Positions 18,272 to 25,294 of a DNA stretch of 64,000 nt are shown here, one piece after another. Each line of letters starts with the position of its first letter. Within the stretch, counting starts at the first letter, position 1. The position numbers and the translations under genes were made by a program. This DNA is from Burkholderiaceae bacterium. GTDB taxonomy: Bacteria > Pseudomonadota > Gammaproteobacteria > Burkholderiales > Burkholderiaceae_C. The stretch is taken from contig CP126124.1 of NCBI GenBank assembly GCA_030123545.1, positions 434,001 to 498,000 of the forward strand, written 5' to 3'. Under the pieces are notes generated by a model. The model saw nothing but the letters and a program-made list of their open reading frames with translations, had not been told where the DNA came from and searched no databases.

Positions 18272-19128
18272 CCGTGTCGGTGCTCGCGTGGCTGGTGCCG
18301 TGGGAGCCGTCCCCCACGGTCGTGATCGCCGTCGCGGCTGCTGCATGCCTGTATGTCCGAGGATGCCGGGCGCGGCATGTGTCGGGTTGGCGGCAGCTGT
18401 CGTTCTGGACGGGGCTGGGCCTGCTTTATGTTGCGCTTCACACCCGGCTCGACTATTACGCCGAACACGCCTTTTTCGTGCATCGCATCCAGCATTTGCT
18501 CTTGCACCATCTCGGCCCTTTCTTGATCGTGCTGAGCTATCCCGGCGCCACGCTCTACGCTGGCATCCCATTGGAATGGCGCCGCTGCTGGTTGCGGCCC
18601 ACGCTGAGTTGGACTCCAGTGCGTAAATTGCTGGGCGTCTTGCTGCATCCGGTCGTGGCGGCCTTGCTTTTCGTCGGATTGATTTATTTCTGGCTGATCC
18701 CGGCCGTGCATTTCGATGCGATGCTCGACGTCCGCCTGTACCGGCTGATGAACTGGAGCATGGCGGTGGACGGCTTGATGTTCTGGTGGCTGGTGCTTGA
18801 TCACCGCTCCGCACCACCGGCCCGGTTGCGCCCGGGGATCCGCATTCTGCTCACGATTGCCGTCATCCCTCCGCAGATCATTCTCGGCGCGGTCATCGGC
18901 TTGTCGTCGCACGATTTCTACACGGTCTACTCGATATGCGGCCGGGCGTTCACCAGCATCGACGCCATCACCGACCAGCACCTGGGCGGCCTGATTCTCT
19001 GGATACCCGGGTCGATGATGAGTGTCGTTGGCGCCTTGATTGCGTTCCGTCACTGGACGCGGCTGGACGATCGCCGGCAGGACATGCGAGCCGTCGAGCT
19101 GTCGCAGCGCATTGCATTCGACCAGTAA
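18268..19128 (+). CDS. Caa3-type cytochrome oxidase assembly factor CtaG-like membrane protein
   Basis: 286 residues with about seven membrane helices. Characteristic histidine-rich segment FFVHRIQHLLLHHLGPF plus the later MNWSMAVDGLMFWW and DQHLGGLILWIPGSMM match the CtaG_Bacillus/Caa3_CtaG family, needed for copper insertion into cytochrome oxidase. The start is either TTG at 18268, overlapping the PCuAC stop, or GTG at 18274. The neighbours SCO and PCuAC support a copper-delivery role. No oxidase subunit gene is in the window, so the served oxidase is elsewhere. Converges with argC. Confidence 0.9.
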   Translation: MTVSVLAWLVPWEPSPTVVIAVAAAACLYVRGCRARHVSGWRQLSFWTGLGLLYVALHTRLDYYAEHAFFVHRIQHLLLHHLGPFLIVLSYPGATLYAGIPLEWRRCWLRPTLSWTPVRKLLGVLLHPVVAALLFVGLIYFWLIPAVHFDAMLDVRLYRLMNWSMAVDGLMFWWLVLDHRSAPPARLRPGIRILLTIAVIPPQIILGAVIGLSSHDFYTVYSICGRAFTSIDAITDQHLGGLILWIPGSMMSVVGALIAFRHWTRLDDRRQDMRAVELSQRIAFDQ

Positions 19129-19183
19129 CCTCGGCGCCGCGACCGGGCCTGCGCGGCCGCGCAAGCACCAGGCCTACGGCACA

Positions 19184-20119
19184 TCACAGCCCCAGCATCA
19201 GCTCGAGGTTCTGCACCGCCGCGCCGCTCGCGCCCTTGCCCAGGTTGTCGAGCCGCGCGATCGCGACCGCGTGCCGGTGGTCCTCGTTCGGGAACACGCG
19301 GATCTCGAGTCGGTTCGTGTCGTTCAGCGCGACCGCATCGAGCCGGCCGTCGTCGCTCGGCGGCAGCACCTGCACGCACTGCTCGGGCGTGTTGCTCTTC
19401 GCGTAGTGCGCGGCGTAGGCGTCGTGCAGATCGGCGGCGCGCGGGCGCCCCGGCAGATCGTCCAGATGCAGCGGCAAGTGCACCAGCATGCCCTGCCTGA
19501 AGTTGCCGACCGACGGAATGAACACCGGCCGCCGCGCAAGGCCGGTGTAGCGCATGATCTCCGGCAGGTGCTTGTGCTTCAGGCCCAGCGCGTAGGTCTC
19601 GAACGGCGCGGCGCGGCCGCTCTCGTGGGCCTCGATCATGCTGCGCCCGCCGCCCGAATAGCCGCTGACCGACGGCAGCGCAAGCGGCAGGCCGGGCGGC
19701 AGCAGGCCGGCGTCGACCAGCGGGCGGATCAGCGCGATCGCGCCGGTCGCGTAGCAGCCGGGGTTCGCGACCCGGCTCGCGCGGCGCACCGCGTCGGCCT
19801 GACCCGCGACCAGTTCCGGAAACCCGAACACCCAGCCCGGCGCGACCCGGTGCGCGGTCGACGCGTCGATGACCTTAGGGCCTTTTCCACCGGAAGCCGC
19901 CGCCAGTTCATCGATCATTGCTACTGATTCAATGGCAGCATCGTCATGCAGACAGAGCACGACCAGATCCGCGCGGCGCATCAGCTCGCGCTTCGCGTCG
20001 ACGTCCTTGCGACGATCCGGTGCGATGCTGAGGAGATCCAGCTGCGGCATCTGGCGCAGCCGGTCGCGGATCTGCAGGCCGGTGGTGCCGGCCTCGCCGT
20101 CGATGAAGATGGTGGGCAT
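19184..20119 (-). CDS. argC: N-acetyl-gamma-glutamyl-phosphate reductase, type 2
   Basis: 311 residues; NADPH-dependent third step of arginine synthesis, cytosolic. The short form lacks the insertion of E. coli ArgC. The Rossmann start is MPTIFIDGEAGTTGLQI, the catalytic cysteine is in VANPGCYATGAIALI, and SVSGYSGGG and KHLPEI follow. The frame is open to 20245, but the ATG at 20119 starts the conserved N-terminus. Codons near 19871-19939 (AAIESVAMIDELAAASGGK region) are poorer in G+C and coincide with a dispersed repeat, although this protein segment aligns with ordinary ArgC sequence. Divergent from sucC. Confidence 0.95.
   Translation of the reverse strand: MPTIFIDGEAGTTGLQIRDRLRQMPQLDLLSIAPDRRKDVDAKRELMRRADLVVLCLHDDAAIESVAMIDELAAASGGKGPKVIDASTAHRVAPGWVFGFPELVAGQADAVRRASRVANPGCYATGAIALIRPLVDAGLLPPGLPLALPSVSGYSGGGRSMIEAHESGRAAPFETYALGLKHKHLPEIMRYTGLARRPVFIPSVGNFRQGMLVHLPLHLDDLPGRPRAADLHDAYAAHYAKSNTPEQCVQVLPPSDDGRLDAVALNDTNRLEIRVFPNEDHRHAVAIARLDNLGKGASGAAVQNLELMLGL
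19871..19939 (+). repeat. Dispersed ~70-bp repeat, copy within argC
   Basis: GGCCTTTTCCACCGGAAGCC first half and TTGCTACTGATTCAATGGCAGC second half, antisense to argC. It is more diverged than other copies. It sits on codons of a segment that is normal for the family, not an obvious insertion. Confidence 0.45.
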
Positions 20120-20292
20120 GAAGCGTTCCTGCGGCGAAGCAACAACGAATGAGTGGGTCCCACAGTGTAAGGCGCGGCCTGCAATGACGCGGCGCAGCAT
20201 GCTAAAGTGGGCGCCCCGTCCGCAACGATGAACGGCCTGCGCCATCGACCGCGGGGCGCGGCCGTGTATCCCATCCGCCTCAGAGACAAGCC

Positions 20293-21453
20293 ATGAAGAT
20301 CCACGAATACCAAGGCAAGGAAATCCTGCGCCGGTTCGGCGTCCCGACGCCGCGCGGCATCCCTGCGTTCACGGTGCAGGAAGCGGTCGAGGCCGCGCAG
20401 AAGCTCGGCGGGCCGGTCTGGGTGGTGAAGGCCCAGATCCACGCCGGCGGGCGCGGCAAGGGCGGCGGCGTCAAGCTCGCGCGTTCTGTCGATGAGGTGA
20501 AGAAGCTCGCCGGCGAGATCCTGGGCATGCAGCTGGTCACGCACCAGACCGGCCCGCACGGCCAGAAGGTGCGGCGCCTCTTGATCGAGGACGGCGCCGA
20601 CATCAAGAAGGAGTACTACGTCTCGGTGGTTACCGACCGCGCCAGCCAGAAGGTCGCGCTGCTCGCCTCGTCCGAGGGCGGCATGGAGATCGAGGAGGTC
20701 GCGCAGAAGACTCCCGAGAAGATCATCAAGGTGTTCGTCGATCCGGGCGTCGGCCTCACCGATGCGCAGGCCGCCGAGCTTGCCACCGGCATCGGCGTGC
20801 CGGCGACCTCGAGCGCGCGCGCCGCCGATGTGTTCAGGAAGCTCTACAAGTGCTACATGGACACCGACGCTTCCCTTGTCGAAATCAATCCGCTGATCCT
20901 GGAGGGCAACGGCGACATCAAGGCGCTCGACGCCAAGTTCAATTTCGATCAGAACGCATTGTTCCGCCATCCCGAGATCGTCGCGCTGCGCGATCTCGAC
21001 GAGGAGGATCCGGCCGAGATCGAGGCGAGCCGGTTCGATCTGGCCTACATCAGCCTGGATGGCGATATCGGCTGCCTGGTGAACGGCGCCGGCCTCGCGA
21101 TGGCGACGATGGACACGATCAAGCTGTTCGGCGCCGAGCCGGCGAACTTCCTCGACGTCGGCGGCGGCGCGACGCCCGAGAAGGTGACCGAGGCGTTCAA
21201 GATCATGCTGAAGAACCCGAAAGTCGACGCGATCCTGGTCAACATCTTCGGCGGCATCATGCGCTGCGACACGATCGCCACCGGCGTGATCACCGCGTGC
21301 AAGGCGGTGAACCTGCGCGTGCCGCTGGTGGTTCGGATGAAGGGCACGAACGAGCAGCTGGGCAAGAAGATGCTGGCCGAATCGGGACTGCCGATCATCA
21401 GCGCCGACACCATGGCCGAGGCAGCGCAGAAAGTGGTCGCCGCGGTGAAATGA
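20293..21453 (+). CDS. sucC: Succinate--CoA ligase, ADP-forming, beta subunit
   Basis: 386 residues. With SucD it interconverts succinyl-CoA and succinate with substrate-level phosphorylation in the TCA cycle. ATP-grasp domain start MKIHEYQGKEILRRFGVPTPRG, KAQIHAGGRGKGGGVK nucleotide loop, LVEINPLI metal site, and the C-terminal CoA-ligase half with GAGLAMATMD, NFLDVGGGA and NIFGGI. The family length is about 386-388. Start ATG at 20293. It is followed by sucD after 116 bp, in which a G+C-rich repeat lies. Confidence 0.98.
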   Translation: MKIHEYQGKEILRRFGVPTPRGIPAFTVQEAVEAAQKLGGPVWVVKAQIHAGGRGKGGGVKLARSVDEVKKLAGEILGMQLVTHQTGPHGQKVRRLLIEDGADIKKEYYVSVVTDRASQKVALLASSEGGMEIEEVAQKTPEKIIKVFVDPGVGLTDAQAAELATGIGVPATSSARAADVFRKLYKCYMDTDASLVEINPLILEGNGDIKALDAKFNFDQNALFRHPEIVALRDLDEEDPAEIEASRFDLAYISLDGDIGCLVNGAGLAMATMDTIKLFGAEPANFLDVGGGATPEKVTEAFKIMLKNPKVDAILVNIFGGIMRCDTIATGVITACKAVNLRVPLVVRMKGTNEQLGKKMLAESGLPIISADTMAEAAQKVVAAVK

Positions 21454-21541
21454 GCCACCCCCGAGGCGCCTGCGGCGCTCCCCCCTCGAAGGGGGCGCCG
21501 CGAGCGGCCCGGCAAAGCCGGCTCCGCCGCGACCCCGGCTG
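21454..21541. repeat. G+C-rich dispersed intergenic repeat, copy R2
   Basis: Spacer between sucC and sucD with CCCCCTCGAAGGGGG and CGGCCCGGCAAAGCCGG hairpins. The same words occur in the spacer at 11741-11876 and, inverted, at 39590-39680. Confidence 0.7.
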
Positions 21542-21569
21542 AAGCCAGCGTCACGAATACGAGGACATC

Positions 21570-22463
21570 ATGAGCATCTTGATCAACAAGGACACGCGGG
21601 TCATCACCCAGGGCATCACCGGCAAGACCGGCCAGTTCCACACCGGGAAATGCCAGGAATACGCGAACGGCAAGGCCTGCTTCGTCGCCGGCGTGAACCC
21701 GAAGAAGGCGGGCGAGAAGATTTTCGACATCCCGATCTACGCGTCGGTCCGCGAGGCGAAGGCCGAGACCGGCGCCACGGTGTCGGTGATCTACGTGCCG
21801 CCGGCCGGCGCCGCCGCCGCGATCCAGGAGGCGGTCGACGCCGAACTCGATCTGGTGATCTGCATCACCGAGGGCATTCCGGTGCGCGACATGCTGGTGG
21901 TGCGCAACCGCATGCGCGACAAGGAGGCCGCCGGCGGCAAGAAGACGCTGCTGCTCGGGCCCAACTGCCCGGGCCTGATCACGCCCGACGAGATCAAGAT
22001 CGGCATCATGCCGGGCCACATCCATCGCAAGGGCCGGATCGGCGTGGTCAGCCGCTCCGGCACGCTGACCTACGAGGCGGTCGCGCAGGTCACCGACCTG
22101 GGGCTGGGCCAGTCGAGCGCGGTCGGCATCGGCGGCGACCCGATCAACGGCCTGAAGCACATCGACATCATGAAGATGTTCAACGACGATCCGGACACCG
22201 ACGCGGTGATCATGATCGGCGAGATCGGCGGTCCGGACGAGGCGGACGCCGCGCGCTGGTGCAAGGCGAACATGAAGAAGCCCATTGTCGGCTTCATCGC
22301 CGGCGTCACCGCGCCCCCCGGCAAGCGCATGGGCCATGCCGGCGCGCTGATCTCCGGCGGCGCCGACACCGCCGAGGCCAAGCTCGCGGTGATGGAGGAA
22401 TGCGGCTTCAAGGTCACGCGCAATCCGTCGGAAATGGGCAAGCTCCTCAAGTCGCTGCTCTGA
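21570..22463 (+). CDS. sucD: Succinate--CoA ligase, alpha subunit
   Basis: 297 residues; CoA-binding and phosphohistidine subunit of the heterotetramer. Rossmann CoA-binding start ITQGITGKTGQFHT, central GPNCPGLITP, GRIGVVSRSGTLTYE, and the active histidine in AGVTAPPGKRMGHAGALIS. The start ATG at 21570 follows GAGGAC. It is co-oriented with sucC. The 259 bp downstream to the PP2C gene hold no gene or clear terminator that I can see. Confidence 0.98.
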   Translation: MSILINKDTRVITQGITGKTGQFHTGKCQEYANGKACFVAGVNPKKAGEKIFDIPIYASVREAKAETGATVSVIYVPPAGAAAAIQEAVDAELDLVICITEGIPVRDMLVVRNRMRDKEAAGGKKTLLLGPNCPGLITPDEIKIGIMPGHIHRKGRIGVVSRSGTLTYEAVAQVTDLGLGQSSAVGIGGDPINGLKHIDIMKMFNDDPDTDAVIMIGEIGGPDEADAARWCKANMKKPIVGFIAGVTAPPGKRMGHAGALISGGADTAEAKLAVMEECGFKVTRNPSEMGKLLKSLL

Positions 22464-22722
22464 GGCCTGCACGCTTGGCACGACGCTTTCCGAATCCCTG
22501 AGCGGCGGCCGCCCTTCACCGACGCGCGCATTGGCCCGTTCGCACTAATCCCGCCTGCTGGCGCGTCGGCGCTGTGAAAAACTCGCTTGTGCGCCCCGGG
22601 TCGCTTCTGCTAACGTGCCTGCCGTGGCTCGCGCGGCCCGGAACGCCTGCGGCCGCGATGCGCCGTGACGGCACCGAGGGCGGCGCCGGCCGCGGCACCC
22701 GTTTCGTCTCAGGGACTCATTC

Positions 22723-23511
22723 TTGAGCTATCAGTTTTGCGCGCACACCGACCCAGGCATGGTTCGGGGCAACAACGAGGACTCGGTCACTTTCGACGCG
22801 TCGCTCGGCTTGGCCGTGCTGGCCGACGGCATGGGCGGCTACAACGCGGGCGAGGTGGCCAGCGCGATGGCGACCAGCTTCATCCGCTCCGAGCTCGGGC
22901 GCTGGCTCGCCGAGGCCGGCGCCCGGGCCAGCGGCCGCGACGTGCAGCGCGCGATGGAAATCTGCGTGGACAGCGCGAACCGGGCGATTCTGGACGCGGC
23001 GCGCACGGTCCCGCAGTACGCCGGCATGGGCACCACGCTGGTGGTGGCGGTGCTGCAGCAGGACCGGATCGTGGTCGGCCATATCGGCGACTCGCGCTGC
23101 TACCGGCTGCGCGGCGGGGAACTGACGCAACTCACGCGCGACCATTCGCTGCTGCAGGAGCAACTCGACGCCGGGCTGCTGACGGCCGCGGAGGCCGCCG
23201 TCTGCCTGCACAAGAACCTGGTCACGCGCGCGCTCGGCGTGGAGGACGCCGTGCTGCTCGACGTCGCCGAGCACCGCACCCAGGGCGGCGACCTGTACCT
23301 GCTGTGCTCCGACGGCCTGCCCGACATGCTCGACCGAGACGCGATTGCCGCGATCCTGCGCAGCGAGGAGTCGCTGCCGCTGGTCGCGACCCGGCTCGTC
23401 GCCGGTGCCAACGCGGGTGGCGGCCGCGACAATATCTCGGTGGTGCTGGCGCGACGCAATGGCCATGGCGGCGCGCGGCTGGGCCGGGTGTCGCGCTGGC
23501 TCGGAATATGA
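22723..23511 (+). CDS. PP2C-family protein serine/threonine phosphatase
   Basis: 262 residues. All metal-binding motifs of bacterial PP2C (Stp/PppA type) are visible: VRGNNEDS, VLADGMGGYNAGE, GMGTTLVVAV, IGDSRCYRLRGGEL, LCSDGLPDML and GGRDNISVVLA with the last Asp. It removes phosphate from Ser/Thr proteins in the cytosol. The start is a TTG at 22723; no closer ATG gives the conserved N-terminus. It is followed 43 bp later by an FHA-domain gene, a typical phospho-Thr reader, but no Ser/Thr kinase gene is present in the window. Confidence 0.95.
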   Translation: MSYQFCAHTDPGMVRGNNEDSVTFDASLGLAVLADGMGGYNAGEVASAMATSFIRSELGRWLAEAGARASGRDVQRAMEICVDSANRAILDAARTVPQYAGMGTTLVVAVLQQDRIVVGHIGDSRCYRLRGGELTQLTRDHSLLQEQLDAGLLTAAEAAVCLHKNLVTRALGVEDAVLLDVAEHRTQGGDLYLLCSDGLPDMLDRDAIAAILRSEESLPLVATRLVAGANAGGGRDNISVVLARRNGHGGARLGRVSRWLGI

Positions 23512-23554
23512 TTGTTTGTCTACCCCCACCGCCTACTGCGAACAGGAGCCGACC

Positions 23555-24187
23555 ATGCCGAAACTGATCGTCTCGATCGACGGTGTCGTCATCAAGGAAT
23601 TTCAGCTCACCAAAGACCGCACCACGCTCGGGCGGCGGCCTTACAACGACATCGTGATCGACAACCTGGCGGTCAGCGGCGAACACGCGGCGCTGCAGAT
23701 GTTCGGCAACGACGTCTGCCTGGAAGACCTGAACAGCACGAACGGCAGCTACGTCAACGGCAAGTCGATCCGCAAGCAGATGTTGCAAAACAACGACATC
23801 GTCGAAGTCGGCAAGTACAAGATCAAGTTCGTCGCCGACTCGGGGCCAGCGGACCGCGCCGGGCCGGCCTCCGGGCCGGCGTCGGTGATGTCTGGGCATT
23901 CCGGACCGGTAAGCCTGCCGCCGGTCAACGCCACCATCAAGGTGCTGTCCGGCGCGGCCGCCGGGCGCGAGGTGCATCTCGTGAAGACCGTGACCACGGT
24001 CGGCAAGCCGGGCGTCGCGGTCGCGGCGATCACGCGGCGTTCGCCGGGCTTCGTCGTGGCGCATGTCGAAGGCGCCAACGCGCCGACGCTGAACGGCATT
24101 CCGGTCGGCGCAGCGCCGGTGGAGTTGAAGCACGGTGACCTGCTGGAGCTGGCCGGCACGCGCATGCAGTTCCTGCAGCAGGCCTGA
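23555..24187 (+). CDS. FHA-domain protein with second degenerate FHA-like domain
   Basis: 210 residues. The N-terminal about 90 residues are a canonical FHA domain: TTLGRRPYNDIVID, VSGEHAAL (Ser and His contacting phospho-Thr) and LNSTNGSYVNG. A Pro/Gly/Ala-rich linker is followed by a second domain (about 130-210) with the same strand pattern (IKVLSGAAAGREV, TTVGKPG, VELKHGDLLEL) but without the S..H and N.T/N contacts, so it is probably a non-binding FHA-like fold. The ATG at 23555 follows CAGGAG. It probably links the adjacent phosphatase to the downstream ATPase by reading phosphorylated threonines. Confidence 0.93.
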   Translation: MPKLIVSIDGVVIKEFQLTKDRTTLGRRPYNDIVIDNLAVSGEHAALQMFGNDVCLEDLNSTNGSYVNGKSIRKQMLQNNDIVEVGKYKIKFVADSGPADRAGPASGPASVMSGHSGPVSLPPVNATIKVLSGAAAGREVHLVKTVTTVGKPGVAVAAITRRSPGFVVAHVEGANAPTLNGIPVGAAPVELKHGDLLELAGTRMQFLQQA

Positions 24188-24390
24188 CGCCGCAGCACAC
24201 CTGCGGCCGGTGTGACCTATTTCCGCCACCGGCGTGTGCTCATGGAACTAACACCGCGCCCTGCCAACAAATTCCTTTACCGCCCGCGCCGCGACCGGAT
24301 AGCCTTCGACCGTCTTTCACCGCCGAAACCGCAAGGGACGGGGCGGCTCGTTTTTGAGTCCAGATTGAATCCAGATCACCAGGGTATTGC

Positions 24391-25182
24391 ATGAAGGTGC
24401 GCGTATTGGGATGTTCGGGGGCCATTGCCCGCGACTGCCGGACCACCTCTTTTCTGATCGACGACGATCTGCTGATCGACGCCGGCACCGGCGTCGGCGA
24501 CCTCACGCTGGACGAGATGCGTGCCATCCGGCACGTGTTCCTGACCCACTCGCACCTCGACCACATTGCCGCGCTGCCGCTGATGGTCGACGCCACCGCA
24601 TCGACCCGGCGCGAGCCGCTGCAGATCCATGCGCTCGCCGAAACCTTGGTCGCGCTGAAGACCCATTTGTTCAACGACGTGATCTGGCCCGATTTCTCGC
24701 GCATCCCATCGCTGGCGGCGCCGCTGGTCGCGTTCCACGAACTCCTGGTCGGCGCGCAGCTGGCTTTCACCGACCGCCAGATCGAGGTGCTGCCGGCGGT
24801 GCACACCGTGCCGGCTGTCGGCTACGCGATCAGCGCAGGCGGCTCGGCCTGGGTCTTTTCCGGCGATACCGAACGCAATCCGCGGTTCTGGCAGCGAGTG
24901 AACCAGCTCGATGTCGGCATGCTGGTGATCGAAACCGCGTTCAGCAACCGGGAGACCGCGGTTGCCGAGCGCAGCCTGCACCTGTCGCCGACCACGCTCG
25001 CAGCCGAGCTCGGCCAGATCGCCGCGGACAAGCGCTTTCCGATCTACATCAGTCACACCAAGCCGGCCGAGACCGAACTCATCATGCGCGAGATCGACGG
25101 CATGGCGCGCTCGCAGCGCGCGCGCCCCGGGGGCCGTCTCGACATCCGGCAGCTCGCCGCCGGCCAGGTGTTTGAGCTATGA
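24391..25182 (+). CDS. Metallo-beta-lactamase-fold hydrolase, class II cyclic-nucleotide phosphodiesterase-like
   Basis: 263 residues. N-terminal MKVRVLGCSGAIARDCRTTSF, then the zinc-binding motif HSHLDHIAALP, a third His in AVHTVPAVGYAI, Asp in FSGDTERNP, and a late ISHTKPAE His. The overall pattern is that of class II cAMP phosphodiesterase-like proteins within the MBL fold, which is how close relatives are usually named. It should hydrolyse a cyclic nucleotide or other phosphodiester in the cytosol; the substrate is not proven. It lies between the FHA gene and the GAF/GspE ATPase, which supports a signalling role. Confidence 0.88.
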   Translation: MKVRVLGCSGAIARDCRTTSFLIDDDLLIDAGTGVGDLTLDEMRAIRHVFLTHSHLDHIAALPLMVDATASTRREPLQIHALAETLVALKTHLFNDVIWPDFSRIPSLAAPLVAFHELLVGAQLAFTDRQIEVLPAVHTVPAVGYAISAGGSAWVFSGDTERNPRFWQRVNQLDVGMLVIETAFSNRETAVAERSLHLSPTTLAAELGQIAADKRFPIYISHTKPAETELIMREIDGMARSQRARPGGRLDIRQLAAGQVFEL

Positions 25183-25294
25183 GCGCCGCCCGGCCGCCCG
25201 AAGGCGCGAACGCCCCCGGAACCGACGCAGTCGGGGCCCCTTCCCCGATCGGGGGCAGCGAACCCACGCGCGAGCGGGGGAGCGTGGGGGCAAC
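25183..25294. repeat. G+C-rich repeat, copy R4, between PDE and GspE-like genes
   Basis: CCGCCCGAAGGCGCGAACGC, then GATCGGGGGCAGCG and GCGAGCGGGGGAGCGTGGGGG. It resembles the G+C-rich mobile-looking spacers elsewhere but is more distant. It ends directly at the GTG start of the GspE-like gene and keeps the upstream frame open, which makes an over-long ORF there misleading. Confidence 0.5.

Noticed and set aside
24188..24390. GCCGGTG/CACCGGC hairpin after the FHA gene as a terminator
   Set aside because: 14-base loop and no U-tract; too weak to list as a site.
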